NCBI RefSeq assembly: GCF_029868325.1 | Contig: NZ_JARWNW010000206.1 | Location: forward strand, 1-50,709 | DNA length: 50,709 nucleotides | From: Nocardia carnea | GTDB lineage: Bacteria; Actinomycetota; Actinomycetes; Mycobacteriales; Mycobacteriaceae | Direction of reading: 5' to 3' | In this document: piece by piece, positions 8,286 to 17,072 of the stretch | How the letters are laid out: each line of letters opens with the position of its first letter | Numbering within the stretch: position 1 is the first letter of the stretch | Translations under genes and position numbers: made by a program | The notes under the pieces: model-generated | The model's input: only the letters and a program-made list of their open reading frames with translations | The model's database searches: none | What the model was told of the DNA's origin: nothing

Positions 8286-9002
8286 ATGACCGAACCGAAG
8301 CTCACCAGAGCCGCCATCGTCGATACCGCCATCTCCCTCGCCGATACCGACGGGCTCGACGCCCTGTCCATGCGGCGGATCGCCGACCGGATGGGAGTGG
8401 GCGCGATGTCGCTGTACCGGCATATCGCGAACAAGGATGTGCTGATCGCCGCCATGGCCGACGAGGTGGCGGGCCGCTACCCCTACCCGGCGGTCGAGGG
8501 CAAGAACTGGACCTGGCGGGACCGGGTCCGGATCGCCGGCGAGATCGACTGGGAGCTGTACCAGCGGCATCCGTGGGTACTGCTGGCTTTCGCCACCCCC
8601 CGCTACGGTTTCGGGCCCAGCAGCCTCGCCTGCCTGGCCTGGCTCGTCGAGGGGTTCCGCGAACTCGGGGTCACCACGCACGAGGCCACCGAGATGTCGT
8701 TCGCGGTCTGGAACTACATCTCCGGCGCCACCCTCCCCCACATCAGTTCCTCCCTGATGACCCGCAAGGGAGGCGACAGCGCGGACGAGAACGGGCTGCG
8801 GTCACTACTGGCCGGCTACCCGGTGCACCCGACCCCAACCGCACTCTCGGAACTACACGGCACCGGCGACCAGTTCGCCCAGCTGGACCTGCTCCACCTC
8901 GGCCTGACCGCCCTGTGCGACGGTTTCGCCCTGCGCACCGGCCGAACCACTCCGGAGGCCTCCTCTACGAGCACGATGGGGCAGCCGATCCCGCGGCGGT
9001 GA
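8286..9002 (+). CDS. TetR-family regulator with TetR_C (PF02909-like) domain
   Basis: A 238-residue protein. The N-terminal HTH (about residues 10-55) includes LSMRRIADRMGVGAMSLYRH, the typical TetR recognition helix with LYRH. The rest resembles the TetR_C ligand domain found in regulators of drug exporters. The ATG at 8286 has an AGGGA element just upstream. The divergent neighbour is a DHA2 exporter, so the most likely role is ligand-released repression of that gene and itself. The ligand is unknown. Confidence 0.88.
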   Translation: MTEPKLTRAAIVDTAISLADTDGLDALSMRRIADRMGVGAMSLYRHIANKDVLIAAMADEVAGRYPYPAVEGKNWTWRDRVRIAGEIDWELYQRHPWVLLAFATPRYGFGPSSLACLAWLVEGFRELGVTTHEATEMSFAVWNYISGATLPHISSSLMTRKGGDSADENGLRSLLAGYPVHPTPTALSELHGTGDQFAQLDLLHLGLTALCDGFALRTGRTTPEASSTSTMGQPIPRR

Positions 9003-9273
9003 CTGCCGAAACCTTCGACGTGGCGGCCTCCGTCGATTCCCACCCACGGAGGCTGCTCGATAGCTGGCAGGATTCTGCGCGAATACCGACCGGAACCGGC
9101 GTGCCGGGATAACAGCAAAGACGCAGATGGGACGTATTGCACTGTCGCACAGGCTATTCTGCGGCTACCGGCGAACTGCTCACTTTTGTGGACGGACCTC
9201 GATCACCGATGCACACTCTATATAACGACGACGTTCGGCACCGATAGCCGAACTCGGGGGTGAGGCAGCAGAT

Positions 9274-9855
9274 ATGACCCGTCGACCAGCAGACCGGCCG
9301 CAGTTCCTCGGCGGAGCTCCACTCGCCACAACAGGTGAGGCCAGACTCCGGTCTGTGCGACTGGAGGACCTGCCCATCCTGTCGGGTATGGAAAAGGCCC
9401 AGTTCACCGACCTGGCCTATCCGTTCTTCATCCTGCGTCAGCTGTTCGAACTGCACAGATCGCACTGGGTCGTTGCCGAAGAGGCGGGCGCAATCCTCGG
9501 TTACGCCGTGGTGGGCGTCGACGGGCAGGGCTGCGCCTGGGTGCTGAGTATGGCCGTTTCCGAACGGGCCCGCCGCAACGGTATCGGAACTCGTTTACTG
9601 GAGCATGTATTCGATCGGTGCCGGGACGCACAGGTGTACCGCGTCCGCCTCACCGTGCGTGAGGAGAACACCGCTGCGGTCAAGCTGTACGAGAAGACGG
9701 GCTTCCGGCAGATCGAACGCGACCAGAACTATTTCGGGACCGACGAGCCACGCGATGTGCTCGAACTCCGCTTCGATCCGGCCCCGCGACGCTGGGACGC
9801 TTCGGCGGCCGACGGCGCCCAATGGGTCAAACGCCCACGCGGCCGGCAGTTCTGA
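9274..9855 (+). CDS. GNAT N-acetyltransferase (RimI-like)
   Basis: A 193-residue GNAT-fold protein. The acetyl-CoA pyrophosphate-binding motif A is clear: VSERARRNGIGTRLLEHV (RRNGIG matches Q/R-x-x-G-x-G/A). A later NTAAVKLYEKTGF block is the usual motif B with the conserved LYEK-GF. The acceptor could be a protein N-terminus, amine or antibiotic; the sequence does not tell. A GAGG element lies about 9 nt before the ATG. The 271-bp upstream gap holds a TATATAAC stretch near 9218 that may be a -10 element, but no convincing -35 was found. The next gene starts 27 bp downstream. Confidence 0.85.
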   Translation: MTRRPADRPQFLGGAPLATTGEARLRSVRLEDLPILSGMEKAQFTDLAYPFFILRQLFELHRSHWVVAEEAGAILGYAVVGVDGQGCAWVLSMAVSERARRNGIGTRLLEHVFDRCRDAQVYRVRLTVREENTAAVKLYEKTGFRQIERDQNYFGTDEPRDVLELRFDPAPRRWDASAADGAQWVKRPRGRQF

Positions 9856-9882
9856 CTCATCTACTCGTTCGAGGGGACCCCT

Positions 9883-10737
9883 ATGCCGGAAAACAGCGCC
9901 GACCAGACCCCACCCGCGGTGCGGTCCATGATCGACCTGATCGGTCGTCAAGCCGCTCACTACGCGCTACGTCTGGACGAGCTGGGAACGATTCAGGACA
10001 ACGGCAAACCACTGACCGAGCGGAATCTGCTCGCCAATTTCCACCATCGGGTCGAACAGGTCGTCGTCGAGTACGAGAAATCCAATGTTCCGCTACGCGG
10101 CGATGCCCTCGTATTCGAGCAGGTGCACCGGCCGAGCCCGGACGATCCCGATGTGCTGCACGGCCCGGCCGCGAGCATCCGGAAACTACTCGCGCTGGAG
10201 GTGGAATTCCGCGGGCCACGCCGGCTCAGCGGGACGCAGAACATGTACCTCGCCGAGCTGTACGAAGTGCTCGGCGGCGTATTGAAGAAGAGCGGATTGC
10301 CCGCGCACGCGGCACTCGCCTACAAACGCGCCACCTACTGTTTCGATGTCGCCGAAGATGTCACGGCCCAGGACCGCTGCCGTCTGGCCCGGGCACGGGC
10401 CAAGCGGCAGGCCACCATGCCGCGGTGGCGGCGTATTCCCGGCTTCATCTCGGATATGTTGTGCGGCTATGGGTTCAAACCCTTCCAGCTGCTGGCCTGG
10501 ATCGCGGTACAACTTGTCCTGTTCACCGTTCTGTACTGGATATGGGAGGGAAAGCAGCTGACCTGGCACTCGCTGGCCGATGCGGCCAGAGTATGCTTCA
10601 CCAACTATCTCAATCCGGTGGGCGTCGACGACCTCAACGCCCGCGCCCAGGTCCTCTTGCTGGTCGAATCCTGGACCGGAATCATCTTCCTGTCGGTGCT
10701 TTTCGCGCTGCTGGTGCGCCGCTGGTTCCGGTTCTGA
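9883..10737 (+). CDS. Membrane protein resembling a two-helix ion channel with degenerate filter
   Basis: A 284-residue protein. About 200 soluble, helical N-terminal residues precede two C-terminal membrane segments, residues about 201-222 and 256-278. The part from WHSLADAARVCF through LLVESWTGIIFLSVLFALLVR matches the layout of 2TM potassium-channel-like (Ion_trans_2) proteins: pore helix, filter, then an inner helix with a conserved E and G followed by a basic end. At the filter position it has VGVDD instead of the canonical VGYGD, so potassium selectivity is doubtful. It follows the acetyltransferase by 27 bp and is convergent, 3 bp apart, with the SCO2521-type gene. The channel relation is inference. 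Confidence 0.6.
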   Translation: MPENSADQTPPAVRSMIDLIGRQAAHYALRLDELGTIQDNGKPLTERNLLANFHHRVEQVVVEYEKSNVPLRGDALVFEQVHRPSPDDPDVLHGPAASIRKLLALEVEFRGPRRLSGTQNMYLAELYEVLGGVLKKSGLPAHAALAYKRATYCFDVAEDVTAQDRCRLARARAKRQATMPRWRRIPGFISDMLCGYGFKPFQLLAWIAVQLVLFTVLYWIWEGKQLTWHSLADAARVCFTNYLNPVGVDDLNARAQVLLLVESWTGIIFLSVLFALLVRRWFRF

Positions 10738-10740
10738 TCC

Positions 10741-11835
10741 TCACAGGGTGTTCTCGTGCATGGCCTTCCATGTCGAGACCAGCAGCCGGTTGCGCATATG
10801 CCCGACCGTACGAAGCCATTGCGCGGCGAGGTCGGGTTCCTCGGCCAGCTGGGCCCACAGGTCACGCAGACCCGCCGGTGTGTGGGCGCCGGGGACCCAC
10901 AGATGCGCGAGATGTTCCAGTACCGGGGCGAGGATTTCCACGGATTCGCACGTACCCGGACCGGCCAGATCCGCGCGCTCGACGGCATCGGACGCCACGG
11001 TCAGCAGCCAATCGTGGGCGGCCAGATCCTCACAGAAGCGTTGCACAGCATCGAGTTCCGCTTCCGTGGGCACCACGATCAGCGCCGTCCTCGTCATATC
11101 GTCGTGAACTCGGAACGCCACCTGTGGCCGCGTGAGGTCGCCTACCCGGGCCGCCCAGCGCAGCCGCAGCGTCCCCGCCCGCAGCGGGGCCTCGTTGTCC
11201 AGCCTGCGCAGCCCGATCCGGCCGAGGAGCCGGTCGGTCGGCGAGGTCAGATCGAGTGTCGCCGAACTCGGACGGTCGCCGAGGAAACCCTCGGCCAGGC
11301 GTGCCGGTGTCTCATGGGTGACCCTGGTCATCACCTCGAGAACGCCGACCCGGCTCAAATAGTGGAACCATCCCTGCCGCTTGTCCGATGCCGATCGGGT
11401 CACCGCACACCGGGCCGAACTCTGCACGATCCGTCCCCCGACCACGGTTGCGCGCAAGGCGATGGTGCCGATCGCGCGCACGGCCGGATGCCGCGCGACA
11501 GCGAGCCCGCAATCCACCCCCTCGGCGATCGGCGGCGAAATCCCCAGCGATACCGGCCGTTCCCGCCACCGCACACGATGATCGGGGCTCAGCTCGAGCA
11601 GCTCCCGGACCTCGCCGTGCTGTAGCGCGGTGGCCGTGGGCAGCAGGGAAGTGCTCACCTCACCGAACATTGCCAGGATGCCGGGCGGCGCGTGCGGCGG
11701 AGCCGGTGGCGACGGTGTGCGCGGCTGACCGGCCGCGGCACGGGCGAGAACCCGGACAGCCCGGCCTCTTCCCTGTGCGCGGGCAGAACGGCGGGCAGAG
11801 CCACGCGGTGGCTCTGCGGCAACGGATCCGGACAT
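10741..11835 (-). CDS. SCO2521-family protein
   Basis: A 364-residue protein of unknown function. Its core starts MFGEVSTSLLPTATALQHGE and continues with RVRWRERPVSLGISPP, which I recognise as the actinobacterial SCO2521 family. The ATG at 11835 overlaps the upstream stop (ATGA), implying translational coupling. It adds a 55-residue Ala/Arg/Pro-rich N-terminus not expected of the family core, so an internal ATG at 11670 is the alternative start. No membrane segment or catalytic motif is evident. It is the last gene of the four-gene operon and ends 3 bp from the convergent channel-like gene. Confidence 0.7.
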   Translation of the reverse strand: MSGSVAAEPPRGSARRSARAQGRGRAVRVLARAAAGQPRTPSPPAPPHAPPGILAMFGEVSTSLLPTATALQHGEVRELLELSPDHRVRWRERPVSLGISPPIAEGVDCGLAVARHPAVRAIGTIALRATVVGGRIVQSSARCAVTRSASDKRQGWFHYLSRVGVLEVMTRVTHETPARLAEGFLGDRPSSATLDLTSPTDRLLGRIGLRRLDNEAPLRAGTLRLRWAARVGDLTRPQVAFRVHDDMTRTALIVVPTEAELDAVQRFCEDLAAHDWLLTVASDAVERADLAGPGTCESVEILAPVLEHLAHLWVPGAHTPAGLRDLWAQLAEEPDLAAQWLRTVGHMRNRLLVSTWKAMHENTL

Positions 11836-12839
11836 CAGGATCCGGCCAGCAGATGATGCTCGAGCCGCTCCGCGACCCGCCGGGACACGGTGATGTTCTC
11901 GGCCCTGCCACGTGCGACCACCTGCTCGACCACCTCGTGGTCGAGCTGGATGTGATCGAGAATGACCCGGACCGCGTGTTCGATACCGACGTAACGCATC
12001 GGCAGAATCGACAGCGAACGGTAGGCGGCGAACGGTTTGGCGTTCGGCTCGAGCTGAACGACCGAGGGGAGATCTTCCCAGCGGTCCGGCCACCGTTGCC
12101 GGTTCCACACCTGCGGTTCCACGGGGGGCCGGCCCTCATATCGCAGCATGCCCAACCGCAGCAGTTGCCAGATCGCCGCCAGGTACGGACACGACCACTT
12201 GGGGATGTCCGCATCCGGGTTCGGGTGGTCCCACATCTCGACATCGAGGAATATCGAATGCCCGCGGCGGCCGAATTCCTCGGGCGGCCGATACTCCTGC
12301 ATCGGATGCAAAGCCGCCCCGGGTTCTTGGTCGGTGGCCCGTTTGCCGTTGCACAGCCACCCGGACTCCGCGGTCGGCGGCCGGCGGCCGTTGGCGCTCT
12401 GATCGGGCTCGGCGACGATCCGGTGCCGCACCATTTCGGCCAGCGCTATCGAGGGAGTGCGCACGACCCCGTCGCGAACCACTTCGGGAACATCGGCACA
12501 CCCCGCTTCCCGGGCCAGGTAGTCGATCCTCAGCCCACATTCGGCGGCCGTGCCCAGCAGCTTGTCGAGGATTACGCCCGGGTCGGTATCCGGCCGGAAA
12601 TAGTCATCGACGAGGAAGCAGGTGCTGATCCGGGCCCGCCCCCCGAACTCGGCCTGCGCGGACCGGGTGAACGCGTCGAGCAGTGGCACGATACGCCGGA
12701 ACTGTTGTTGGATACGGTCCACCCCGTTGACCAGATCCTGCATGAGGAAGTGGCCTACCTCGACCGATATATGCGACAACGGCACAGCGCTGACTCGTCC
12801 GAGTTCGCTCGCCTCGCTGTAATCTGCCACATTCTCCAC
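11835..12839 (-). CDS. SCO2522-family protein
   Basis: A 334-residue soluble protein of unknown function. The N-terminal VPLSHISVEVGHFLMQDLVN and the ISTCFLVDDYFRP stretch mark it as SCO2522-like. The centre has conserved-looking polar blocks (SGWLCNGKR, FLDVEMWDHP) and two cysteines, but no known fold is obvious. The start ATG at 12839 lies 57 bp after the P-loop gene's stop; the stop is coupled to the SCO2521-type ATG. I recognise the family but no established biochemical activity. Confidence 0.7.
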   Translation of the reverse strand: MENVADYSEASELGRVSAVPLSHISVEVGHFLMQDLVNGVDRIQQQFRRIVPLLDAFTRSAQAEFGGRARISTCFLVDDYFRPDTDPGVILDKLLGTAAECGLRIDYLAREAGCADVPEVVRDGVVRTPSIALAEMVRHRIVAEPDQSANGRRPPTAESGWLCNGKRATDQEPGAALHPMQEYRPPEEFGRRGHSIFLDVEMWDHPNPDADIPKWSCPYLAAIWQLLRLGMLRYEGRPPVEPQVWNRQRWPDRWEDLPSVVQLEPNAKPFAAYRSLSILPMRYVGIEHAVRVILDHIQLDHEVVEQVVARGRAENITVSRRVAERLEHHLLAGS

Positions 12840-12896
12840 GTGGTCGGATGCCTGTTCTGCGAACGATGTCGCGGTCGAATGGTTCTGGACGGCTGT

Positions 12897-13844
12897 CTAG
12901 TTCAGAGGTACCCAGGTGCGCGGGTCGAGCAACCGATCACCGAGGTGGTCGAAAGCCTCGACGGTCGAACGGTTCGCGATCTGCTTCTGCACATCGACGT
13001 CCAGGATCAATTGCTCTCGCCACTGCAGCATCGGCTCGACCGGAATCGTACCCAGCAGGGAACTCGCACCGATCTGCAACTCACCGGCGAGTTCGTTCAG
13101 GATTCGATCCTGCCGGTGCAACCACGCGGCCTGCGGGGCCGCTCCCCCGCGAATCCGGTCGACCTGGGGCACCGCGGTCCGCACGAAACGGATATTGCTC
13201 AGCAGTTCGTCGCGGTCGTGCCCAGCACGTTCGCCGCATTCGAGGAGCCCGTGGGGGCCGTAGACGAGGCCGCTCGCGGCATAGATGTGCTGGCGCGTCC
13301 AACGATGGAATACCAGCCAGCGCGCCGTCCGTGCGGCCAGCACACCCTGCGCGGTGGCGTGCACCACGATGTCGAGGGCGATGGAACGTCCCGCGCTGAG
13401 GTCGACGATCGTCAGATCGAATTCCTTGTCCGCCGTATGCAGCAGGCGGACGCATCGTTCGACAACCTCCGGGTCCCAGCGCCGATCGAACTCTCCCCCA
13501 CCCTGATCGCCGGGAAACAGCACCAGCTGCCCGCCGCGGCCGCGCCTGCGGCGGACATCTTCCCGATCGGTCCGGTCGCGAACATTGACACGGGCGGGCG
13601 CGCCTCCCGTTCCCAGCAGGTACGCGTGCAAGCCGACGCCCTGTTCGGCGCCGTCGCGATCGACGTCGGGCGCGACCCCGCGCTCGTAGCCACCGAGTTC
13701 GAACAGCGCACCCGCGGTGGGTGAACCGAAATCGAAGTCGAGATAGGCAACCCTCTTGCCCCTGGACGACAGCCGGTAACCGAGATTGCAACTCGTCACC
13801 GAGCGCCCGGTGCCCCCCTTGTCGGAGGTCGCGAAGACGATCAT
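12897..13844 (-). CDS. SCO2523-family variant P-loop (ParA/MinD-like) protein
   Basis: A 315-residue protein starting MIVFATSDKGGTGRS. This is the deviant Walker A of ParA/MinD ATPases (KGGxGKT/S) with the signature lysine of KGG kept but the P-loop lysine replaced by Arg. RVAYLDFDFGSPTAG is the usual switch I/Walker A' strand, and FDLTIVDLSAGRS (about residues 140-152) is the Walker B-like strand. Nucleotide binding is plausible and hydrolysis uncertain. Starting at the ATG at 13844 removes an unrelated upstream extension overlapping the SCO2524-type gene and leaves a 4-bp gap to that stop. No ParB-like partner is seen. Confidence 0.78.
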   Translation of the reverse strand: MIVFATSDKGGTGRSVTSCNLGYRLSSRGKRVAYLDFDFGSPTAGALFELGGYERGVAPDVDRDGAEQGVGLHAYLLGTGGAPARVNVRDRTDREDVRRRRGRGGQLVLFPGDQGGGEFDRRWDPEVVERCVRLLHTADKEFDLTIVDLSAGRSIALDIVVHATAQGVLAARTARWLVFHRWTRQHIYAASGLVYGPHGLLECGERAGHDRDELLSNIRFVRTAVPQVDRIRGGAAPQAAWLHRQDRILNELAGELQIGASSLLGTIPVEPMLQWREQLILDVDVQKQIANRSTVEAFDHLGDRLLDPRTWVPLN

Positions 13845-13848
13845 GGGA

Positions 13849-15708
13849 TCACATGTTCCTCGTGGCGTCGCGGCGTCCCGCGGCGAGCTCGTCGAGTTCG
13901 CGCAGCGCGTCGAGCGTGTGGACGAAGGCGGTCGCCGCATCCTCCCGGATAAGCCGGCGGGCCTCGTCGATATGACGTTCGACGCCGTACAGCGCCTCCC
14001 GGTTGTCGGAGTAGTCGTCGATCCGGACTCCGAGCATCTCCTGGTCGAAACGGTGTTCGGCGGTATTGAGCATGATCCGCGCCATGGACTGCAGATCGGG
14101 CCAGTTCGGTGGTGGCTCGCGGTAGGTGCGGTCGGCGACGACGAAACACTCGATCATGCGCTCGGTCATGTACCACGAGGGCCGCGTCTCGCCAGTGCTC
14201 CGATTATCGCTGCCCGGATGGCCGGCGAACGCCCCGCCGGGATCGTCCCACAGGCCGATCGCACCTGCGCGCAGCATGCGCGCGTTGAGATGGTCCATGG
14301 TCGCCTTCGACAGCTCCATGAGCTTATCGCGCGCGGCGACGTTGTTCGACAGACGGGCCGCCTGCATCATCCGCTTGAGCAGTACCGCCGCGAAATCCGA
14401 TACCTGCCATTGCAGCTGCGGGCCGTTGTCCACTTCCTCGGTACCCCGCAGCGCGAGCAGGACACCGGGCTGGTGCAATTGCACCGCCGGATCCCCGCGC
14501 ATCGGCCGCCGGATGATCCGGCCCCGGCCTGCCAGCTCGTCGAAAATTGCCACGGCCCTGGTCAAATCGTCATCAGACGCGGTCCGCGCGACGAGATCCT
14601 GGATCAGCACAGCGGAAACGATGAGACTGTAGTAGTCGGACTGTTCGCCGTCGGAGGTCTCCCACGGGATGTCCTCGAGCGGCCAGCGACCTTCTCCGAA
14701 CCGGGCCACATTCGACCAGTAACGCTGGGTCAGCTCCCAGCGGGTGCGCAGCGCTTGGGCCAGCCGGTGCTGGGTTTCGTCGAGCAGGCCCAGTTCACCG
14801 GCACGCGGGGAGACCAGGTCGTTGATGCCGTCGAGCGCGACAACGGTGAAATACAGATAGGGCCGTGACTGGGCCACGCCGGGAGTGTCCGCGATCGGGG
14901 TGGGCACGAAATCGACGGGTGAGGCGTCTTTCGCGATCCCCCACGTCCAGCCGCACTCGAAGAGCAGCGAATCGTCTTCGAGCTCCTCCACCGCCTTTTC
15001 CTGCCCGAGCGCGATATCGCTGCGCAGGCGGGCCCGGACCCGGGCGAGGCCGGTCCGGATACCGGCGAGCACTGTGCGCTCGGTATTCCCGGACTGGTTC
15101 AGCATGCGCAGGATCGCCTGCCCCTCGGGCGAGGCCGGGCGGAAGGTGTTGACGACGAAACTACGGACCAGACCGGTCATGGCGGCGGTGAGCCTGTCGC
15201 TGAGACGGGCCGACAACTCTTCGATCTGCGCGGTCGAAGCTCCGGGCCGGACGCGCGCCCGGTAATCGCGGAGGAACCGCAGGCCGGCCATGCACAGGGT
15301 CAGCGACATCGAATAGGAGTCGACGATATCGAGCCGCTGCTGCACATCGGTCGCCGGCCGGTCCTCGCTCGAGCGCAGATAACTGCCGCCGGCGAAGATC
15401 GGCTGACCGTCCGCGGCGGAATTGTTCTGGATATAGGACGCCAGCAGGGACACCACGAAGGCACCGATACGGGTTGTGCCGCCGATGGGTTCGAAGACGG
15501 CCTGCACATCCTTCTCGATACGGTCCGGGTCGTGCAGGGCGAACACGTCGATTTCGGTTGCGGGGTACAGCAGGCAGAGCAACTGCTCGGAATCGCTGAT
15601 CGAGTTGACGGAGCGGATCCCGCCCCACTGCCACTGCTCGCCGTCCCAGCAGGCGTCGATCATCGCCTTCCAGATACCCAGAATCTGTTCTCTCGGTTGA
15701 ATTCTCAT
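13849..15708 (-). CDS. SCO2524-family protein
   Basis: A 619-residue, mainly helical soluble protein, first gene of the operon. Its N-terminus MRIQPREQILGIWKAMIDAC, then WQWGGIRSVNSISDSEQLLC and LLYPATEI, is the SCO2524 family hallmark. Other blocks include DIVDSYSMSLTLCMAGLRFL and FECGWTWGI. No signal peptide, membrane helix or known catalytic motif is visible. The 185-bp upstream gap before the CoA-transferase stop should hold the operon promoter, but I could not place one confidently. Function is unknown; strict linkage with the variant P-loop gene implies a shared complex or process. Confidence 0.75.
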   Translation of the reverse strand: MRIQPREQILGIWKAMIDACWDGEQWQWGGIRSVNSISDSEQLLCLLYPATEIDVFALHDPDRIEKDVQAVFEPIGGTTRIGAFVVSLLASYIQNNSAADGQPIFAGGSYLRSSEDRPATDVQQRLDIVDSYSMSLTLCMAGLRFLRDYRARVRPGASTAQIEELSARLSDRLTAAMTGLVRSFVVNTFRPASPEGQAILRMLNQSGNTERTVLAGIRTGLARVRARLRSDIALGQEKAVEELEDDSLLFECGWTWGIAKDASPVDFVPTPIADTPGVAQSRPYLYFTVVALDGINDLVSPRAGELGLLDETQHRLAQALRTRWELTQRYWSNVARFGEGRWPLEDIPWETSDGEQSDYYSLIVSAVLIQDLVARTASDDDLTRAVAIFDELAGRGRIIRRPMRGDPAVQLHQPGVLLALRGTEEVDNGPQLQWQVSDFAAVLLKRMMQAARLSNNVAARDKLMELSKATMDHLNARMLRAGAIGLWDDPGGAFAGHPGSDNRSTGETRPSWYMTERMIECFVVADRTYREPPPNWPDLQSMARIMLNTAEHRFDQEMLGVRIDDYSDNREALYGVERHIDEARRLIREDAATAFVHTLDALRELDELAAGRRDATRNM

Positions 15709-15893
15709 CCGCCGGCGTCCTCACACCCCTCGTAGCGGTCCACCGGGCTCCAGTCGCGTGATACCGACCCGGCCGGCGATTGTGGGCAAAAGATAGCATG
15801 CGCCGAATTCCATCGTATTGCTTGGCATCAGCGGACGGTCCGGCTTTCCACGCCGGACTTCCCGAGCTCGGCCTCGCCGCGGCCGCGGCCGTC

Positions 15894-16940
15894 CTATTCC
15901 CCGATGCGGCCGTGTTCGCCGAGCCGCGGCGGCGGACGGTAATCCGGGGTCCAGCCGGCCACCCGGATGGGCGAGGCGACCAGCCGGTGCCCGCCCGCCC
16001 GGACCACCATTTCCGGGGCGTCGTCGAGTGCCTGCGGCAGGGTGCGCACCGCGGCGGCGGGAACGCCGAGCGGACGCAGGCGGGCCTCCCAGGAGAAGGC
16101 GGTATCGGTGCGCAGGGCGGTCGTCACCGACTCCAGCACAGCGTCGCGGTGGGCCGTCCGCTCGGCCATGGTGTCATAGCCGGTGATCCCGGCCTCCTTC
16201 GAGAACGTCCGCCAGAAGGTGTCGTGGGTGATGAACAGGGCCAGGTAGCCGGCCGAGGTCGGAAACAGCTGGGCGGGAACGTAATAAGAGTGCGCGCCGT
16301 GCGGGCGCCGCTGAGGCTCGATTCCGTTGTCGAGGTAGGCGGCGGCATGGTAGTTCAGCTGGGAGAGCATCACATCGCGCAGCGATACGTCGATCTGGCC
16401 GCCGTTACCGGAGACGATCTGGGCGAGCAGGCCCAGGGCGGCGGTGAGGCCGGTGGAGTTGTCGGCGGAGGAGTAGCCGGGCAGGGTGGGCGGGCCGGCC
16501 GGATCGCCGGTGAGGGCGGCGATGCCGGTGGCGGCCTGGACCACGTAGTCGAAGGCGGGATCGTCCCCGTTGTTCAGCCCGAAACCGGTGAGGGCGACGC
16601 AGACGATACGTTCGTTGTGGTGACGCAGCGCCTCGTAGGTCAGGCCCAGTTTGCGGATGGCGGAGGGTTTCAGATTCACCAGGAGCGCGTGGGATTCGGC
16701 GGCCAGCTCACCCAGCCGACGCTGTCCCGCGGCCGAGGTCAGATCCAGGCAGATACTGCGCTTGCCGCGGTTGAGACTGGCGAAGTACGAATCGCCGACC
16801 TTGCGGGAGATATCGCCGCCGGCGGGTTCGAGTTTGGTGACCTCGGCGCCGAGGTCGGCGAGCATCATGGTGGCGTAGGGGCCGGCCAGCATGGTGCCCA
16901 CCTCGAGCACCCGGATACCGCTCAAGGGCCCCGTATTCAT
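15894..16940 (-). CDS. CaiB/BaiF family III CoA-transferase
   Basis: A 348-residue protein of normal family III length. The N-terminal Rossmann part reads LSGIRVLEVGTMLAGPYATM, then ADLGAEVTKLEP. The SADNSTGLTAALGLLAQI segment places Asp160 at the catalytic aspartate position of formyl-CoA transferase. The family moves CoA between carboxylic acids through an aspartyl-CoA adduct. The ATG at 16940 has GAGGAG 7-8 nt upstream and is preferred over a start 12 codons earlier. It is on the same strand as the LLM oxidoreductase and mutase genes, suggesting CoA activation of an acid in that pathway; the donor is unknown. Confidence 0.9.
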   Translation of the reverse strand: MNTGPLSGIRVLEVGTMLAGPYATMMLADLGAEVTKLEPAGGDISRKVGDSYFASLNRGKRSICLDLTSAAGQRRLGELAAESHALLVNLKPSAIRKLGLTYEALRHHNERIVCVALTGFGLNNGDDPAFDYVVQAATGIAALTGDPAGPPTLPGYSSADNSTGLTAALGLLAQIVSGNGGQIDVSLRDVMLSQLNYHAAAYLDNGIEPQRRPHGAHSYYVPAQLFPTSAGYLALFITHDTFWRTFSKEAGITGYDTMAERTAHRDAVLESVTTALRTDTAFSWEARLRPLGVPAAAVRTLPQALDDAPEMVVRAGGHRLVASPIRVAGWTPDYRPPPRLGEHGRIGE

Positions 16941-17072
16941 CTGAACTCCTCGGGTGCGAGTTGATACGGCCCGCACAGGCCGCGGCGAAAGCGGAGGTAT
17001 TGCCTCACCGAGGCTCCTTCGGCGCGGGCTCGCGCGTTTCCCGGAAACCCTGGCGAGGGCGGACTGATCGCT

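Noticed and set aside
8196..8741. An N-terminal extension of the exporter at 6690-8195
   Set aside because: It would cross the divergent promoter and overlap the TetR gene on the other strand; the family N-terminus begins at the ATG at 8195.
11388..13724. A 778-codon plus-strand open frame across three genes
   Set aside because: It is a shadow of the SCO2521-SCO2523-type genes, with no motifs and no ribosome site.
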